Shown: positions 1-9,889, numbered from the stretch's first letter. The stretch is 49,926 nucleotides of DNA from Lachnospiraceae bacterium (GCA_024403515.1 JAKSRS010000016.1:1-49926); one strand, 5' to 3'. Translations and numbers: made by a program. Notes: generated by a model not told the origin, from the sequence alone.

Positions 1-2202
1 GGTGTTGAGGTTAAGGTAAACCTTGACAGACCCATAAGCGAAGAACTTCTTGGAAAAGTTTGTTTTAACCTTGAACTTTTCCCCAAAGAGATGTTTTCCA
101 AGTCCTGGATTATGGATGATAAAACCGGTTTGTTTCCAAGACAGGCCAATGCTCCTACTATGAAGCAGAAGAGTAACATTGATTATTCTGATAAAATGAA
201 GCCTATATCATCGGCTAATGCCCAAAAAGATAAAATGGCCGCTAAACTAAATGGCTACAGCCCTATTATCGCGGACGATATTATTGCCCTTCCTTATGCG
301 ACAGGTAAGTGCTTCACGGCAGCAGCTGAAGATAGTCTTATGTGCTTTAGTGTTGAATCAAAGTCCGGACTTATCAGTTTATACGATGGAAGAATGAACC
401 ATAATAATGGCTGGTTTGTGTTAAGTGAGCCAATTAAAGCAGGGGCCAAAGAAAATGCGATCTCATGGGTTATACGTCCGAGGGTTACTGAAGGTTATTT
501 AGAACCTGTTACCATTCAGATTTCTCAGGTTGGGTACCATACAAAGCAGGATAAATTTGCATATATTGAACTTGACAGAAAGATGCAGGACGATTTGTAT
601 GTAATTCTTGAAAAGATTACTGCAGAAGGCTTTGGCATAGTTAAAAAGCAGAAGGCTCTCAAGTGGGGTAACTTCTTAAGATATAAATATGAGATATTTG
701 ATTTTTCAGACGTAAAAGAAGAAGGTCTTTACAGAATATGCTACGCATCAGTGAACTCAGAGGGAAATGTTTCGGATATCATATCTGTTTCCGAAGTGTT
801 TAAAATATCTGAGGATGTATATGAAAGAGGTGTATGGCAGCCTGTTCTTGAGTATTTTCTTCCTGTTCAGATGTGCCATATGAGAGTCAATGAAAAATAC
901 CGCGTATGGCATGGTTGCTGTCATAAAGACGACGCAAGAATGTCACTTACTGATTACGAGCAGTTTGACGGCGCTTCACAGGGACCTTCTACATATACAA
1001 ACTATAAGCCCGGTCAGCATATCGAAGGGCTCAACAAAGGTGGCTGGCATGACGCGGGAGATTTTGATTTAAGAATTGAATCCCAGACAGGCGAAATGTA
1101 TGCACTTTCACTGGCATACGAAGAATTCGATGCCTACATAGATGAAACAACAATCGATCAGGAGAGGATGGTTACGGAGATTCACCTTCCTGATGGAAAG
1201 AATGATATTCTTCAGCAGATTGAACATGGTGCATTATCTGTAATAGGAGCTTATAAATCACTTGGAAGACTTTACCATGAGATTATGTGCAGTAACCTAA
1301 GACAATATGTCCTGCTTGGTGATGCAGTAAACATGACTCCCGGTAATCCTGATAATGAACTTGAAAGATGGGTTTTTACTGAGGATAACCCGCCAAGAGA
1401 ACTTGACAGTGCGGCAAATTTGGCAGCTTCCTATAGAGCCTTAAAGGACTTAAATAAGGAACTTGCAAAAGAATGTCTGAAGGCTTCTATAGAGATATTT
1501 GATAGCGCCCACAAGGCCACAAAAAATCTTAAGGACGATGACAGTAATCCGAGATTTCGCTGGGTATTTTCCAATAAAGTGCATGCGGCCTGCGAGCTCT
1601 TTCTTTCGACAGGTGATAAGAAGTACAAAGACTTCTTATTAAAGAATATGGCCTTAATCGAAAAGTATATAGAATCTGTTGGCTGGATGGTCGCAAGATG
1701 CATCCATGAAATTGACGATAAGGCAGCAACAGCAATCTTTAAAAACGCTTTAATGGGACTTAAGAGGAAAATCGATGAAACCAGTAAAGAAACTCCTTAT
1801 AAGATTCCATACAGACCTCAGATTTGGGGTGCCGGCTGGAATATAGAAAAAGAAGGTGTAAGCTACTACTTCTTAAGAAAGGCATTCCCTGAAATATTTG
1901 ATGCAGATATGATATTTAATTCACTGAATTTCATTTTGGGATGTCATCCCGGAAAGAACACCGCATCATTTGTATCAGGTGTTGGAAACAATTCGGCAAC
2001 TGTAGCATATGGAGCCAACAGAGCGGACTGGTCATATATTCCGGGTGGAGTAATCTCCGGTACAGCCCTTATAAGACCTGATCTTCCTGAACTTTTAGAG
2101 TTTCCGTATTTATGGCAGCAGACAGAGTACTGCTTAGGCGGATGGTCAAGCTACTTTGTATTCTTAGTGCTTGCGGTACAAAAAGAAATTGAAAAAATGT
2201 AA
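1..2202 (+). CDS. Glycoside hydrolase family 9 endoglucanase, 5' end missing
   Basis: Hydrolyses beta-1,4-glucan linkages in cellulose or related polymers (family knowledge). The frame is open from base 1 without a stop, so the true start lies upstream; the ATG at 91 is internal. An Ig-like N-terminal cellulase domain (CelD_N type) begins near base 510 with the motif ISQVGYH. The catalytic (alpha/alpha)6 domain follows from about base 820. It carries GGWHDAGDFD (1039-1068), holding the nucleophile-activating aspartates, and near the C-terminus a GVGNNS segment and WQQTEY (about 2110-2130), where the proton-donor Glu of GH9 lies. No dockerin, cellulose-binding module or sortase signal follows the catalytic domain. 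A signal peptide cannot be judged because the N-terminus is missing. It is followed directly by a terminator. Confidence 0.9.
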   Translation, partial: GVEVKVNLDRPISEELLGKVCFNLELFPKEMFSKSWIMDDKTGLFPRQANAPTMKQKSNIDYSDKMKPISSANAQKDKMAAKLNGYSPIIADDIIALPYATGKCFTAAAEDSLMCFSVESKSGLISLYDGRMNHNNGWFVLSEPIKAGAKENAISWVIRPRVTEGYLEPVTIQISQVGYHTKQDKFAYIELDRKMQDDLYVILEKITAEGFGIVKKQKALKWGNFLRYKYEIFDFSDVKEEGLYRICYASVNSEGNVSDIISVSEVFKISEDVYERGVWQPVLEYFLPVQMCHMRVNEKYRVWHGCCHKDDARMSLTDYEQFDGASQGPSTYTNYKPGQHIEGLNKGGWHDAGDFDLRIESQTGEMYALSLAYEEFDAYIDETTIDQERMVTEIHLPDGKNDILQQIEHGALSVIGAYKSLGRLYHEIMCSNLRQYVLLGDAVNMTPGNPDNELERWVFTEDNPPRELDSAANLAASYRALKDLNKELAKECLKASIEIFDSAHKATKNLKDDDSNPRFRWVFSNKVHAACELFLSTGDKKYKDFLLKNMALIEKYIESVGWMVARCIHEIDDKAATAIFKNALMGLKRKIDETSKETPYKIPYRPQIWGAGWNIEKEGVSYYFLRKAFPEIFDADMIFNSLNFILGCHPGKNTASFVSGVGNNSATVAYGANRADWSYIPGGVISGTALIRPDLPELLEFPYLWQQTEYCLGGWSSYFVFLVLAVQKEIEKM

Positions 2203-2260
2203 TTAAAAAAGGCTCTGATATATCATCACGAAAGAAGATATGTCGGGGCCTTTTTTAATT
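2201..2260 (+). terminator. Rho-independent terminator of the GH9 gene
   Basis: An inverted repeat starts at the GH9 stop codon. The left arm AAAAAAGGCTCTGATATATC pairs with GATATGTCGGGGCCTTTTTT using a few G-U pairs, and ends in a run of six T. The A-run/T-run symmetry means it could also stop transcripts arriving from the other strand. Confidence 0.85.
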
Positions 2261-2317
2261 ACAGGTTGTAATTTGACCGAAAAAGAAGATTGCTTTCTTT
2301 TGACAAATTCGGAAAAT

Positions 2318-2357
2318 AAAAATTCCGGTCCACATGACGGTATGGACCGGAATTGAA
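2318..2357 (-). terminator. Rho-independent terminator of rpsT
   Basis: On the minus strand, AATTCCGGTCCA pairs with TGGACCGGAATT around a short loop and is followed by a T-rich run. It sits about 20 bp beyond the rpsT stop. Confidence 0.85.
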
Positions 2358-2378
2358 AATTTTTAACTAAGTTGTTAA

Positions 2379-2642
2379 TTAAGCCATCTTATTAACAGCT
2401 ACATTCATGCGAGAAATCTTTCTAGATACTGCATTCTTGTGGTAAACGCCCTTTGAGCAAGCCTTATCCATTAAAGATGTAGCATTTACTAATGCTTCTT
2501 TAGCAGCTGCCTGATCCTTAGCATCGATTGCTGCGTAAACTTTCTTAATTGCAGTCTTAACACCAGACTTGATTGCTTTATTTCTTTCAGCCTTTACCTG
2601 GTTTACTAAAATACGCTTTTTTGCAGATTTGATGTTAGCCAA
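2379..2642 (-). CDS. rpsT: 30S ribosomal protein S20
   Basis: Primary 16S rRNA-binding protein of the small ribosomal subunit. The 87-residue product has the usual S20 length and composition: it begins ANIKSAKKR after the initiator, is rich in Lys and Ala, and has the conserved GVYHKNAVSRKISR segment near the C-terminus. The start codon is TTG at 2642 (reading leftward). It is preceded at 8 nt by a strong GGAGGT ribosome binding site at 2651-2656. S20 genes often use a weak start codon in autoregulation (known in E. coli, where it is UUG). The gene is divergent from lepA, a common neighbour in Firmicutes, and has its own promoter and terminator. Confidence 0.97.
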   Translation of the reverse strand: MANIKSAKKRILVNQVKAERNKAIKSGVKTAIKKVYAAIDAKDQAAAKEALVNATSLMDKACSKGVYHKNAVSRKISRMNVAVNKMA

Positions 2643-2731
2643 GACTATACACCTCCATAATTATTTTAAAAATTAATTGTTACAGTGTATGTCACTTCGG
2701 ACACGGACGTTTAACATACACATACTAGAGT

Positions 2732-2760
2732 ATCTTATTCGAAAGAAATCCAGATGTCAA
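2732..2760 (-). promoter_or_regulatory. Sigma-A promoter of rpsT
   Basis: On the minus strand, a perfect TTGACA (-35, 2755-2760) is separated by 17 bp from TAAGAT (-10, 2732-2737). It lies about 90 bp upstream of the rpsT start, leaving a leader of roughly 80 nt. Confidence 0.8.
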
Positions 2761-2801
2761 GAGGAAATATTGAAAAATTAACCTTTTTGTCAACTTATTT
2801 C

Positions 2802-2831
2802 TCGACACTCAATTCTTATATATGGTATACT
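2802..2831 (+). promoter_or_regulatory. Sigma-A promoter of lepA-hemW
   Basis: TCGACA (-35, 2802-2807) lies 18 bp from TATACT (-10, 2826-2831), about 36 bp ahead of the lepA ATG. It is divergent from the rpsT promoter. Confidence 0.7.
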
Positions 2832-2866
2832 GTTTAAAGTTTTTAAGAAAGAGGCAAAATTAAAGA

Positions 2867-4672
2867 ATGAACCAGGACCACATTAGAAATTTTTGTATAA
2901 TTGCACATATCGATCACGGTAAATCAACACTTGCTGACCGCATCATCGAACAGACAGGTTTGCTTACAAGCCGTGAAATGCAGGCGCAGGTTCTCGATAA
3001 CATGGATTTGGAAAGAGAACGAGGTATTACAATTAAGGCTCAGTCTGTAAGAACAGTGTATAAGGCCCAGGATGGCGAAGAATATATATTTAACCTTATC
3101 GATACTCCAGGTCATGTTGACTTTAACTATGAGGTCAGCAGGTCTTTGGCTGCTTGCGATGGGGCTATTTTGGTTGTAGATGCAGCTCAGGGCATTGAGG
3201 CTCAGACACTTGCAAATGTTTATCTTGCACTTGATCATGACCTTGATGTATTCCCTGTTATCAATAAAATTGACCTTCCAAGCGCAGAGCCTCAGAAGGT
3301 TATTGATGAAATTGAAGACGTAATAGGAATTGAAGCTCAGGATGCTCCTTTGATTTCCGCTAAAAACGGAATTAATATTGACCAGGTTCTTGAAGCGATT
3401 GTTCATAAGGTACCTGCTCCTAAAGGAGACAGTGATGCTCCTTTGCAGGCACTTATCTTTGACTCTTTATATGATTCATATAAGGGTGTTATTTCTTTTG
3501 TCAGAATTAAAAACGGCAGAGTTAAAAAGGGTGCGCCCATAAAGATGATGGCTACCGGAGCAACTGCTGAAGTTGTAGAGGTAGGTATTTTTGGTGCCGG
3601 ACAGTTTATTCCCTGCGAAGAACTTTCAGCCGGTATGGTTGGATACATTACAGCGTCAATTAAAAATGTACGTGATACTGCAGTTGGTGATACCATTACA
3701 AGAACTGACAATCCCTGCAGTGAACCACTTCCCGGTTATAAGCCCGTTCAGCCCATGGTTTACTGCGGTGTATATCCTGCAGACGGTGCCAAGTATCCTG
3801 ATTTAAGAGATGCGCTTGAAAAACTTCAGTTAAACGATGCCGCTTTATTTTATGAGCCTGAAACATCTATCGCACTTGGATTTGGTTTCAGATGCGGTTT
3901 CTTAGGTCTTTTACACCTTGAAATCATTCAGGAAAGACTTGAAAGAGAATATAACCTTGATTTGGTTACAACAGCGCCTGGCGTTGTTTACAGAGTATTT
4001 AAAACAAACGGTGAGATGATTGAACTTACCAATCCTTCAAACCTTCCTGATCCTTCTGAGATAGAGCATATGGAAGAACCTGTTGTAAATGCTGAAATCA
4101 TGGTAACAAGAGAGTTTGTAGGTTCCATTATGGAACTTTGCCAGGAAAGACGTGGCCGATATATCAGCATGGAATATATGGAAGAAACCCGTGCACTTTT
4201 AAAGTACGAGCTTCCTTTAAATGAAATCATCTATGACTTTTTTGATGCATTAAAGTCAAGATCAAGAGGATATGCTTCTTTTGACTATGAGCTTAAAGGC
4301 TATGAAAAGTCTGAACTTGTAAAGCTTGACATCTTAGTTAACAGGGAAGAAGTCGATGCCCTTTCCTTTATTGTATTTAGCGGAAGCGCTTACGAAAGAG
4401 GCCGCAAGATGTGTGAAAAGCTTAAGGATGAAATTCCCAGACATCTGTTTGAGGTACCGATTCAGGCCGCTGTCGGCGGAAAGATTATCGCTCGTGAGAC
4501 AGTAAAGGCCATGAGAAAAGACGTACTTGCCAAGTGCTACGGTGGTGATATTTCAAGAAAGAAGAAACTTTTAGAGAAACAGAAAGAAGGAAAGAAGAGA
4601 ATGCGCTCTGTAGGTAATGTAGAAATTCCTCAGAAGGCATTTATGAGCGTATTAAAACTTGATGAAGAATAA
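2867..4672 (+). CDS. lepA: Elongation factor 4, ribosome back-translocase GTPase
   Basis: Ribosome-associated translational GTPase of the LepA/EF4 family. The 601-residue length is typical. GTPase motifs are visible: G1 AHIDHGKST (residues 13-21), G3 DTPGH (79-83) and G4 NKID (133-136). Then come the EF-G-like domains and the LepA-specific C-terminal domain, including the basic stretch [19 protein letters not shown]. Its promoter is at 2802-2831. hemW overlaps its last codons, so the two are probably translationally coupled; lepA-hemW adjacency is common in Firmicutes. Confidence 0.97.
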   Translation: MNQDHIRNFCIIAHIDHGKSTLADRIIEQTGLLTSREMQAQVLDNMDLERERGITIKAQSVRTVYKAQDGEEYIFNLIDTPGHVDFNYEVSRSLAACDGAILVVDAAQGIEAQTLANVYLALDHDLDVFPVINKIDLPSAEPQKVIDEIEDVIGIEAQDAPLISAKNGINIDQVLEAIVHKVPAPKGDSDAPLQALIFDSLYDSYKGVISFVRIKNGRVKKGAPIKMMATGATAEVVEVGIFGAGQFIPCEELSAGMVGYITASIKNVRDTAVGDTITRTDNPCSEPLPGYKPVQPMVYCGVYPADGAKYPDLRDALEKLQLNDAALFYEPETSIALGFGFRCGFLGLLHLEIIQERLEREYNLDLVTTAPGVVYRVFKTNGEMIELTNPSNLPDPSEIEHMEEPVVNAEIMVTREFVGSIMELCQERRGRYISMEYMEETRALLKYELPLNEIIYDFFDALKSRSRGYASFDYELKGYEKSELVKLDILVNREEVDALSFIVFSGSAYERGRKMCEKLKDEIPRHLFEVPIQAAVGGKIIARETVKAMRKDVLAKCYGGDISRKKKLLEKQKEGKKRMRSVGNVEIPQKAFMSVLKLDEE

Positions 4673-5789
4673 AGACTCTTTGATGCTATATATACATATC
4701 CCTTTTTGCGAAAGAAAGTGCGACTACTGTGATTTTCTTTCTTTTGTCACGGATGAGGACACAAAAGCGGGATATTTCAAAGGGCTCTTTAAACAGCTTG
4801 AATTAAAGGCGGAGCTTGCAGGAAATATCCCTGTAAGCTCCATTTTTATTGGCGGCGGGACCCCCTCATGCGTGGACGAAAGATTTATTTATGACACACT
4901 CATGCTTGTAAGGGATAAATACAGGGTTTTAGATGATGCTGAAATAACCATGGAGTCAAACCCTAATTCCATCAGAAAAGAAGCACTTTCAGTCTATCGA
5001 AACGCCGGAATAAACAGAATCAGCATGGGACTTCAATCAGCAGATAACGAGGAACTTAAACTGCTTTCAAGGCTTCATAGCTATGAAGACTTTTTAAAAG
5101 CTTACGATGCGGTTCGCCTTTGTGGCTTTGACAATGTAAATGTAGATTTAATGAGTGGTCTTCCGGGTCAGAGCATAGCTTCTTTTGAAAAAACTTTAAG
5201 TAAGGTCATCTCGTTAAAGCCTGAACATATAAGCGCATACAGTCTGATTTTCGAAGAAGGAACAAGATTTTATGAGCGCTATGGTGATGGTGAGGGTGTT
5301 GTAGACGAAGAAACTGACCGATATATCTATCATATGACGCAAAGTATGCTTAAAGACTTTGGATATGAAAGGTATGAGATATCAAATTATTCAAGGCCCG
5401 GCAAAGAATGCAGGCACAATTTGGGCTACTGGGTAAGGCGCCCTTATTTGGGCTTTGGACCTTCTGCGGCTTCACTTTTTGATGAAAAGCGCTACAGTAT
5501 GCACCGTGATTTAAAGGCTTTCATCGCCGGTGATTTTAGCGAATCGGTCGAAGAACTTTCTCTAAATGCCAGGATGGAAGAATTTATGTTTTTAGGTCTT
5601 AGGCTTACAAAGGGAATAAGCAGGGACGAATTTTTTAAAGCCTTCAATAAAGACCTCGATTCGGTCTATAAGGATGTGTTGGAAAAACTTCAAAAAGAAG
5701 GACTTTTGGACATTTCAGGGAGGGTGAAATTAACCGAAAAGGGGCTCGATCTTGCTAACTATGCCATGTCGCAGTTTTTGCTTGACTAG
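4662..5789 (+). CDS. hemW: HemW, radical SAM coproporphyrinogen oxidase-like protein
   Basis: Radical SAM protein of the HemN/HemW family. In members characterised elsewhere it acts as a heme chaperone rather than a true coproporphyrinogen oxidase. The N-terminus LYIHIPFC continues into the 4Fe-4S/SAM motif C-x3-C-x2-C (C16, C20, C23), the HemW spacing; later come GGGTPS and the [12 protein letters not shown] region. About 375 aa is normal for HemW. The start is uncertain: TTG 4659, ATG 4662 and ATG 4683 are in frame and none has a good ribosome binding site. Starting at 4662 overlaps lepA by 11 bp and implies coupling. The C-terminal winged-helix part ([10 protein letters not shown]) is present. 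Confidence 0.93.
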   Translation: MKNKDSLMLYIHIPFCERKCDYCDFLSFVTDEDTKAGYFKGLFKQLELKAELAGNIPVSSIFIGGGTPSCVDERFIYDTLMLVRDKYRVLDDAEITMESNPNSIRKEALSVYRNAGINRISMGLQSADNEELKLLSRLHSYEDFLKAYDAVRLCGFDNVNVDLMSGLPGQSIASFEKTLSKVISLKPEHISAYSLIFEEGTRFYERYGDGEGVVDEETDRYIYHMTQSMLKDFGYERYEISNYSRPGKECRHNLGYWVRRPYLGFGPSAASLFDEKRYSMHRDLKAFIAGDFSESVEELSLNARMEEFMFLGLRLTKGISRDEFFKAFNKDLDSVYKDVLEKLQKEGLLDISGRVKLTEKGLDLANYAMSQFLLD

Positions 5790-5837
5790 CAGCAAATCAG
5801 AAGTTTTATTTTGCGTCAAAAGAAAGTTTTACTATAC

Positions 5838-5867
5838 TTGCTAATGATGCGAAAAATAATGTATAAT
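5838..5867 (+). promoter_or_regulatory. Sigma-A promoter of the HD-GYP-like gene
   Basis: TTGCTA (5838-5843) is separated by 18 bp from a perfect TATAAT (5862-5867). A second TATAAT at 5871-5876 could be an alternative -10. The GTG start follows about 50 bp downstream. Confidence 0.65.
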
Positions 5868-5917
5868 TGATATAATAGTAAGGGTGTTATAAAGAATTCT
5901 TGATGGGGGAATGACAC

Positions 5918-7012
5918 GTGCGTTTTGTAAAGACTGAAGAATTGAAAACCGGTATGCGTATTGCAAGACCTATATACAATAAAAAGGGCGTATTGCTTTA
6001 TGAGCGTGACAGCAGGCTTACTGATGCCAGCATTAATTCTATTAAGAACTTCGGTCTTATTGGAATTTATATTCTTGAGCCCGCGGAACCTGTTCCGCCT
6101 ATGACTGACGACGATATTGAATTCGAGCGTTTTCAGACTGTAAATGTATATGCTCTTGAAAGCGAACTTAACTCCATCATTATGATGCATAAAGCATCTC
6201 CCAAGCTTGAGATGATGGTAGGGGAAATTGTTCATACATATGGACATCTTTCAAGAAAGATTAACTTTATTCAGAATCTTAGAAGTAGTGAAGACTACGT
6301 ATATAAGCACTCACTTAACGTAGCTATTTTATCAGCTATGATTTGTCACAAGATGAATGTTCAGCCCAGTGATACAAGAGAGTGCATTCTTGCCGCTTTG
6401 ACTCATGACATAGGAAGACTAATGGTTCCTAAAAATGTAATAAAGGATGCTGACGAAGCTGAAAAAGAACGTATTTATAAAAACGCCGAGGTTAACGGAT
6501 ACGAATTTATTGAAAACGTATTTGCATCCACACCTAATATTAAAAGAATCTGTGCACAGACCAACAAGGTACTTTCTGATTTTAAGGCCCATGTAGAAAG
6601 CGAAAAGGTTAAGATAACTGTTGGCGCAAGAGTAATGTTAGTTGCTGAAACTTATGACTCAATGACAGCTATGCAGTTATCAGGAGAACCTGCAAGCGAG
6701 GTTGAAGCATTAAGATATCTTTACTCCAATCCTGAAATATTCCATCCTAAGGCTGTTGAAGGTTTGGTTGAGTCGATTAATATTCTTGGACCCGGTACAG
6801 CGGTAGAACTTAATACCGGTGAAAAGGCCCTTGTTCTTTCTGTGAATGTTGCAGATATTTTAAGACCCATGGTTCTTGTTTTTGCAACAAATGAGATTAT
6901 CGATTTGTCCAACAAGAACTTATACGATGACATTGAAATAGCCGATATTATGAAGACTATGGATAATCGTTATGCAATCGATAATGATACAGTTAAAAAG
7001 TTTTTGGGATAA
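5918..7012 (+). CDS. Degenerate HD-GYP domain protein, probably catalytically inactive
   Basis: 364 aa, starting at GTG (5918) with a GGGGGA ribosome binding site 8 nt upstream. The N-terminal ~60 residues (LKTGMRIARPIYNKKG) form the small domain often found ahead of HD-GYP phosphodiesterases. The core contains YVYKHSLNVAILSAMI (H131) and LTHDIGRLMVPKNVI (H163-D164), which match the HD half of an HD-GYP domain. The second half keeps GARVMLVAETYDSMTA, but the expected metal-binding His near NAEVNGYEF and the HHE...GYP motif are missing (RICAQTNKVLSDFKAH instead). c-di-GMP hydrolysis is therefore doubtful and a binding or regulatory role is an inference. It is monocistronic, with a terminator shortly after. 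Confidence 0.85.
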   Translation: MRFVKTEELKTGMRIARPIYNKKGVLLYERDSRLTDASINSIKNFGLIGIYILEPAEPVPPMTDDDIEFERFQTVNVYALESELNSIIMMHKASPKLEMMVGEIVHTYGHLSRKINFIQNLRSSEDYVYKHSLNVAILSAMICHKMNVQPSDTRECILAALTHDIGRLMVPKNVIKDADEAEKERIYKNAEVNGYEFIENVFASTPNIKRICAQTNKVLSDFKAHVESEKVKITVGARVMLVAETYDSMTAMQLSGEPASEVEALRYLYSNPEIFHPKAVEGLVESINILGPGTAVELNTGEKALVLSVNVADILRPMVLVFATNEIIDLSNKNLYDDIEIADIMKTMDNRYAIDNDTVKKFLG

Positions 7013-7026
7013 AGTCGTTAAATCTC

Positions 7027-7054
7027 TTGAAAAATTTTTACTAAACTTTATAAT
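7027..7054 (+). promoter_or_regulatory. Candidate promoter just after the HD-GYP-like gene
   Basis: TTGAAA (7027-7032), 16 bp, then a perfect TATAAT (7049-7054). Predicted transcription would start near 7061 and run almost at once into the hairpin-T-run at 7064-7097, giving a very short transcript unless the hairpin is bypassed on the way into comM. Confidence 0.5.
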
Positions 7055-7063
7055 GGTTTCATG

Positions 7064-7097
7064 CGGACAGGCGATTCGCTTGTCCGTTCTTTTTTTC
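7064..7097 (+). terminator. Rho-independent terminator between the HD-GYP-like gene and comM
   Basis: CGGACAGGCG pairs over ten positions (one G-U) with CGCTTGTCCG around a 3-nt loop, and a T-rich run follows (7087-7096). It probably ends the HD-GYP-like transcript. It could also act as an attenuator for comM given the promoter just ahead of it. Confidence 0.85.
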
Positions 7098-7149
7098 TAA
7101 AGCCTAAAAGGCATCTTTTTATTACCCGGGAAGTGTAGAAAGGCAATAA

Positions 7150-8685
7150 ATGGTATACAAGGTTTACTCCGGCAGAGTCGGAGGTATTTTCGCTGACCTT
7201 ATCACTGCGGAAGTTGACGCTTCGTCGGGGCTTCCGGGGCTTGACATGATAGGGTTACTCGGTAGCGAAGTGCGCGAAGCTAAGGACCGTGTGAGGGTAT
7301 CTCTTCGTAACAACGGCATTAATATTCCTGCAATGAAAATCACGGTCAATTTATCCCCCGCAGACGAAAGAAAGGCTGGTGCGGCATTTGATCTTCCAAT
7401 TGCGGTAGCATTACTTGGGGTTTTCGGTCACATTGAATCCTTTAATCCTGAAGAAACACTGATTATAGGGGAATTATCCCTAGACGGAGAAATCAGGCCG
7501 GTAAGGGGAATTTTACCCATCGTAAGAATGGCTCGTGAAAAGGGTTTTAAGTACGTTCTTTTGCCCCGGCAAAATCTTACGGAAGGGCTTTTGATTCACG
7601 GTATCAAGATGGTTCCTGTGGAGTCGCTTTCTTCGGTTATGGGGATTTTATCAAGTTATGAGAACATCGAGAATTATGTTGTAGCTGAGTGTAAGACTCC
7701 TTTAGATGCTTCCTCAAATGAAGATGAGGCGGACTTTAACGATGTTGTCGGCCAGGAAGGGGCCAAAAGAGCTGCTCTTATATGTGCTGCAGGCTTCCAT
7801 CACTTTCTTATGACCGGACCGCCCGGTACCGGTAAATCACTTATAGCCAAAAGAATATCATCGATTATGCCGAGGCTGTCTTATGAGGAGAGCCTTGAGG
7901 TCACAACAATCTATTCCGTAGCGGGAAAACTTCCGGGCGGAAACTCCTTTATTTCCAAAAGACCATTCATAAGTCCGCATCACGGGACCTCTTCAAATGC
8001 CCTGGTTGGCGGCGGAATAAACGTCATGCCGGGACTAATTAGCTTATCGCATAAAGGAATCTTATTTCTTGATGAACTGGCAGAATTTAAAAGGCAGACA
8101 CTGGATTATTTAAGACAGCCCCTTGAAGACGGCGAAATAACGGTTTCGAGGGCCAAAGGAAGTGTTAAATATCCTGCAGATTTTATGCTGGTTGCGGCGA
8201 TGAACCCATGTCCTTGCGGATATTTTCCGGATAGAAACAAGTGCAGCTGCACGCAGGCGTCCATTTCAAGGTATTTATCCAAGGTTTCGGGGCCTATTAT
8301 GGACCGAATCGATGTATGCGTTGAGATTGGAAGGATGGACCCTTCTGAGATTGAAAACCGCTCGTCTGAATCTTTGGGAAGCGATGAGATGCGCTGCATG
8401 GTGGAAAGAGCCGTAGGCGTCCAGAAGAAGCGTTATGAAAAAGAAAATTTCAGATTTAATTCTCAGATTCCGGCTTCCAAAATCGGAGAGTATATAAAAC
8501 TGTCCAAAGAGTGCAATGATTTTGCCATGTCACTTTACACGAAAATGCAACTTAGCATGCGTTCCTACTACAAGATTCTTAGAGTGGCCAGAACTATTGC
8601 AGATATTGACGGAGATGAGGATGTGCAGGTAAGACATGTAGCTGAAGCATCGTGTTACAGATTTCCGGACTATTTAGGAGGTTGA
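7150..8685 (+). CDS. comM: ComM/YifB family Mg-chelatase-like AAA ATPase
   Basis: AAA+ ATPase of the YifB/ComM family. In competent Gram-negatives ComM is a hexameric branch-migration helicase acting in recombination of incoming DNA. The 511 aa comprise an N-terminal Lon-protease-like (ChlI) domain to about residue 170, then the AAA module with Walker A GPPGTGKS (223-230) and Walker B LFLDE (305-309), a zinc-binding-like cluster MNPCPCGYFPD...CSC, and the Mg_chelatase C-terminal domain. The stop is followed after 1 bp by dprA, so the two are cotranscribed. The pairing with dprA fits a role in handling single-stranded DNA, not necessarily natural competence. Confidence 0.93.
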   Translation: MVYKVYSGRVGGIFADLITAEVDASSGLPGLDMIGLLGSEVREAKDRVRVSLRNNGINIPAMKITVNLSPADERKAGAAFDLPIAVALLGVFGHIESFNPEETLIIGELSLDGEIRPVRGILPIVRMAREKGFKYVLLPRQNLTEGLLIHGIKMVPVESLSSVMGILSSYENIENYVVAECKTPLDASSNEDEADFNDVVGQEGAKRAALICAAGFHHFLMTGPPGTGKSLIAKRISSIMPRLSYEESLEVTTIYSVAGKLPGGNSFISKRPFISPHHGTSSNALVGGGINVMPGLISLSHKGILFLDELAEFKRQTLDYLRQPLEDGEITVSRAKGSVKYPADFMLVAAMNPCPCGYFPDRNKCSCTQASISRYLSKVSGPIMDRIDVCVEIGRMDPSEIENRSSESLGSDEMRCMVERAVGVQKKRYEKENFRFNSQIPASKIGEYIKLSKECNDFAMSLYTKMQLSMRSYYKILRVARTIADIDGDEDVQVRHVAEASCYRFPDYLGG

Positions 8686-8686
8686 T

Positions 8687-9889
8687 ATGATGAACGAATT
8701 TTACAAGGCTGATCCGGAAGGGGAACTTTACTATTACTTTCTTTTGACTAACTGTTTAAACATAGGGATTAAGACTTATGAAGCTTTTATGAATTGCTTC
8801 GGTTCTCCTAAAAACATGTTTCTGGCAGCAAGGGAAGAGAGGGAAAAATGCGGTCTTTTTACAAAAAGCCAGCTAAAGGCGATTGAGAATGTAATATCCT
8901 ATGGAGACCGGCTTTCTGAATACAAGAGAATGCAAAAGAACGGAATCGGGTTTATGTGTATCGAAGACCTTCTTTTTCCTGATAAGTTAAAAAGGATTAT
9001 GGACTGTCCTTTGGGTCTTTATTATATAGGAAGAATTCCGTTTCAAAATGTTGGTTCAATTGGCCTTATCGGGGCCAGAGAATGCTCATTTTACGGGGAA
9101 GAAATGGCAAGAGAAATAGGGTCATGTCTGGGAGATTACAATCTTCAGGTCATAAGCGGCATGGCAAGGGGTGTTGATGCTATCGGGCAGACTGCCTGCA
9201 TTGATGCGGGAGGCCTTTCTTTTGCCGTATTAGGGGGCGGAGTTGATATATGTTATCCAAGAGAGTCGAGACGCCTTTATGAAAGGCTAGCAAACTGTGG
9301 AGGAATCATCAGCGAGTATCCGCCGGGGACTCAGCCGCAGGGACTATATTTTGTCAGAAGAAACCGTATCATTTCTGGACTAAGTGATGTTGTTTGCGTT
9401 GTTGAGGCAAGAAAGAAAAGCGGGACTTTAATAACCGTGGACTGTGCGCTTGAGCAGGGAAAAGATGTTGTGGCGGTACCCGGAAAGGTTACTGATATTA
9501 CAAGCCGTGGCTGCAACGAGCTTATTGTTCAGGGAGCAAGGATTTTATGCGACGTGGATGAGTTTGCTGATGAATGTGCAAGAACCTACGGAAGCCTTAT
9601 GGGCAGAGCTGGGAAGTCTGATCAGAAAACGAAAGAAGAGTACTGTTTTGCAGATAGTCTTAGTAAGGGTGAAAAGGATCTTATTTTCAACCTGAATGAG
9701 AACTCTTTTAATCTTACAGACAAGCTTTCTTTTGCCAATGGAGACTACGCAGGACTGCTTACTGACTGCCTTTCTTTATGTGACAAAAAGCTAATGGAAA
9801 ACATGGGGGCGGGGCGTTTCAGACTGACATCTTTGGGCTTATCTTTCAGGGAGCAAATTCAGAGTCTGGAATTTGCGAAAAAAAACTAA
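8687..9889 (+). CDS. dprA: DNA processing protein DprA (Smf)
   Basis: Binds single-stranded DNA and loads RecA in organisms where it was studied. An N-terminal SAM-like/HhH region is followed by a Rossmann-fold core with GAR (129-131), SGMARGVD (157-164), GGGVD...YP (183-191), and the SEYPPGTQP and FVRRNRIISGLS motifs. A C-terminal winged-helix-like segment ends the 400-residue protein. AGGAGG at 8676-8681 serves either ATG 8687 (5 nt) or ATG 8690 (8 nt); the second may be the true start. It is preceded by comM and followed by topA, the usual Firmicutes order. Confidence 0.95.
   Translation: MMNEFYKADPEGELYYYFLLTNCLNIGIKTYEAFMNCFGSPKNMFLAAREEREKCGLFTKSQLKAIENVISYGDRLSEYKRMQKNGIGFMCIEDLLFPDKLKRIMDCPLGLYYIGRIPFQNVGSIGLIGARECSFYGEEMAREIGSCLGDYNLQVISGMARGVDAIGQTACIDAGGLSFAVLGGGVDICYPRESRRLYERLANCGGIISEYPPGTQPQGLYFVRRNRIISGLSDVVCVVEARKKSGTLITVDCALEQGKDVVAVPGKVTDITSRGCNELIVQGARILCDVDEFADECARTYGSLMGRAGKSDQKTKEEYCFADSLSKGEKDLIFNLNENSFNLTDKLSFANGDYAGLLTDCLSLCDKKLMENMGAGRFRLTSLGLSFREQIQSLEFAKKN

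Noticed and set aside
4154..4161. GCCGATAT inside lepA as a SigD promoter
   Set aside because: No TAAA at the right distance, and the site is far inside a housekeeping gene.
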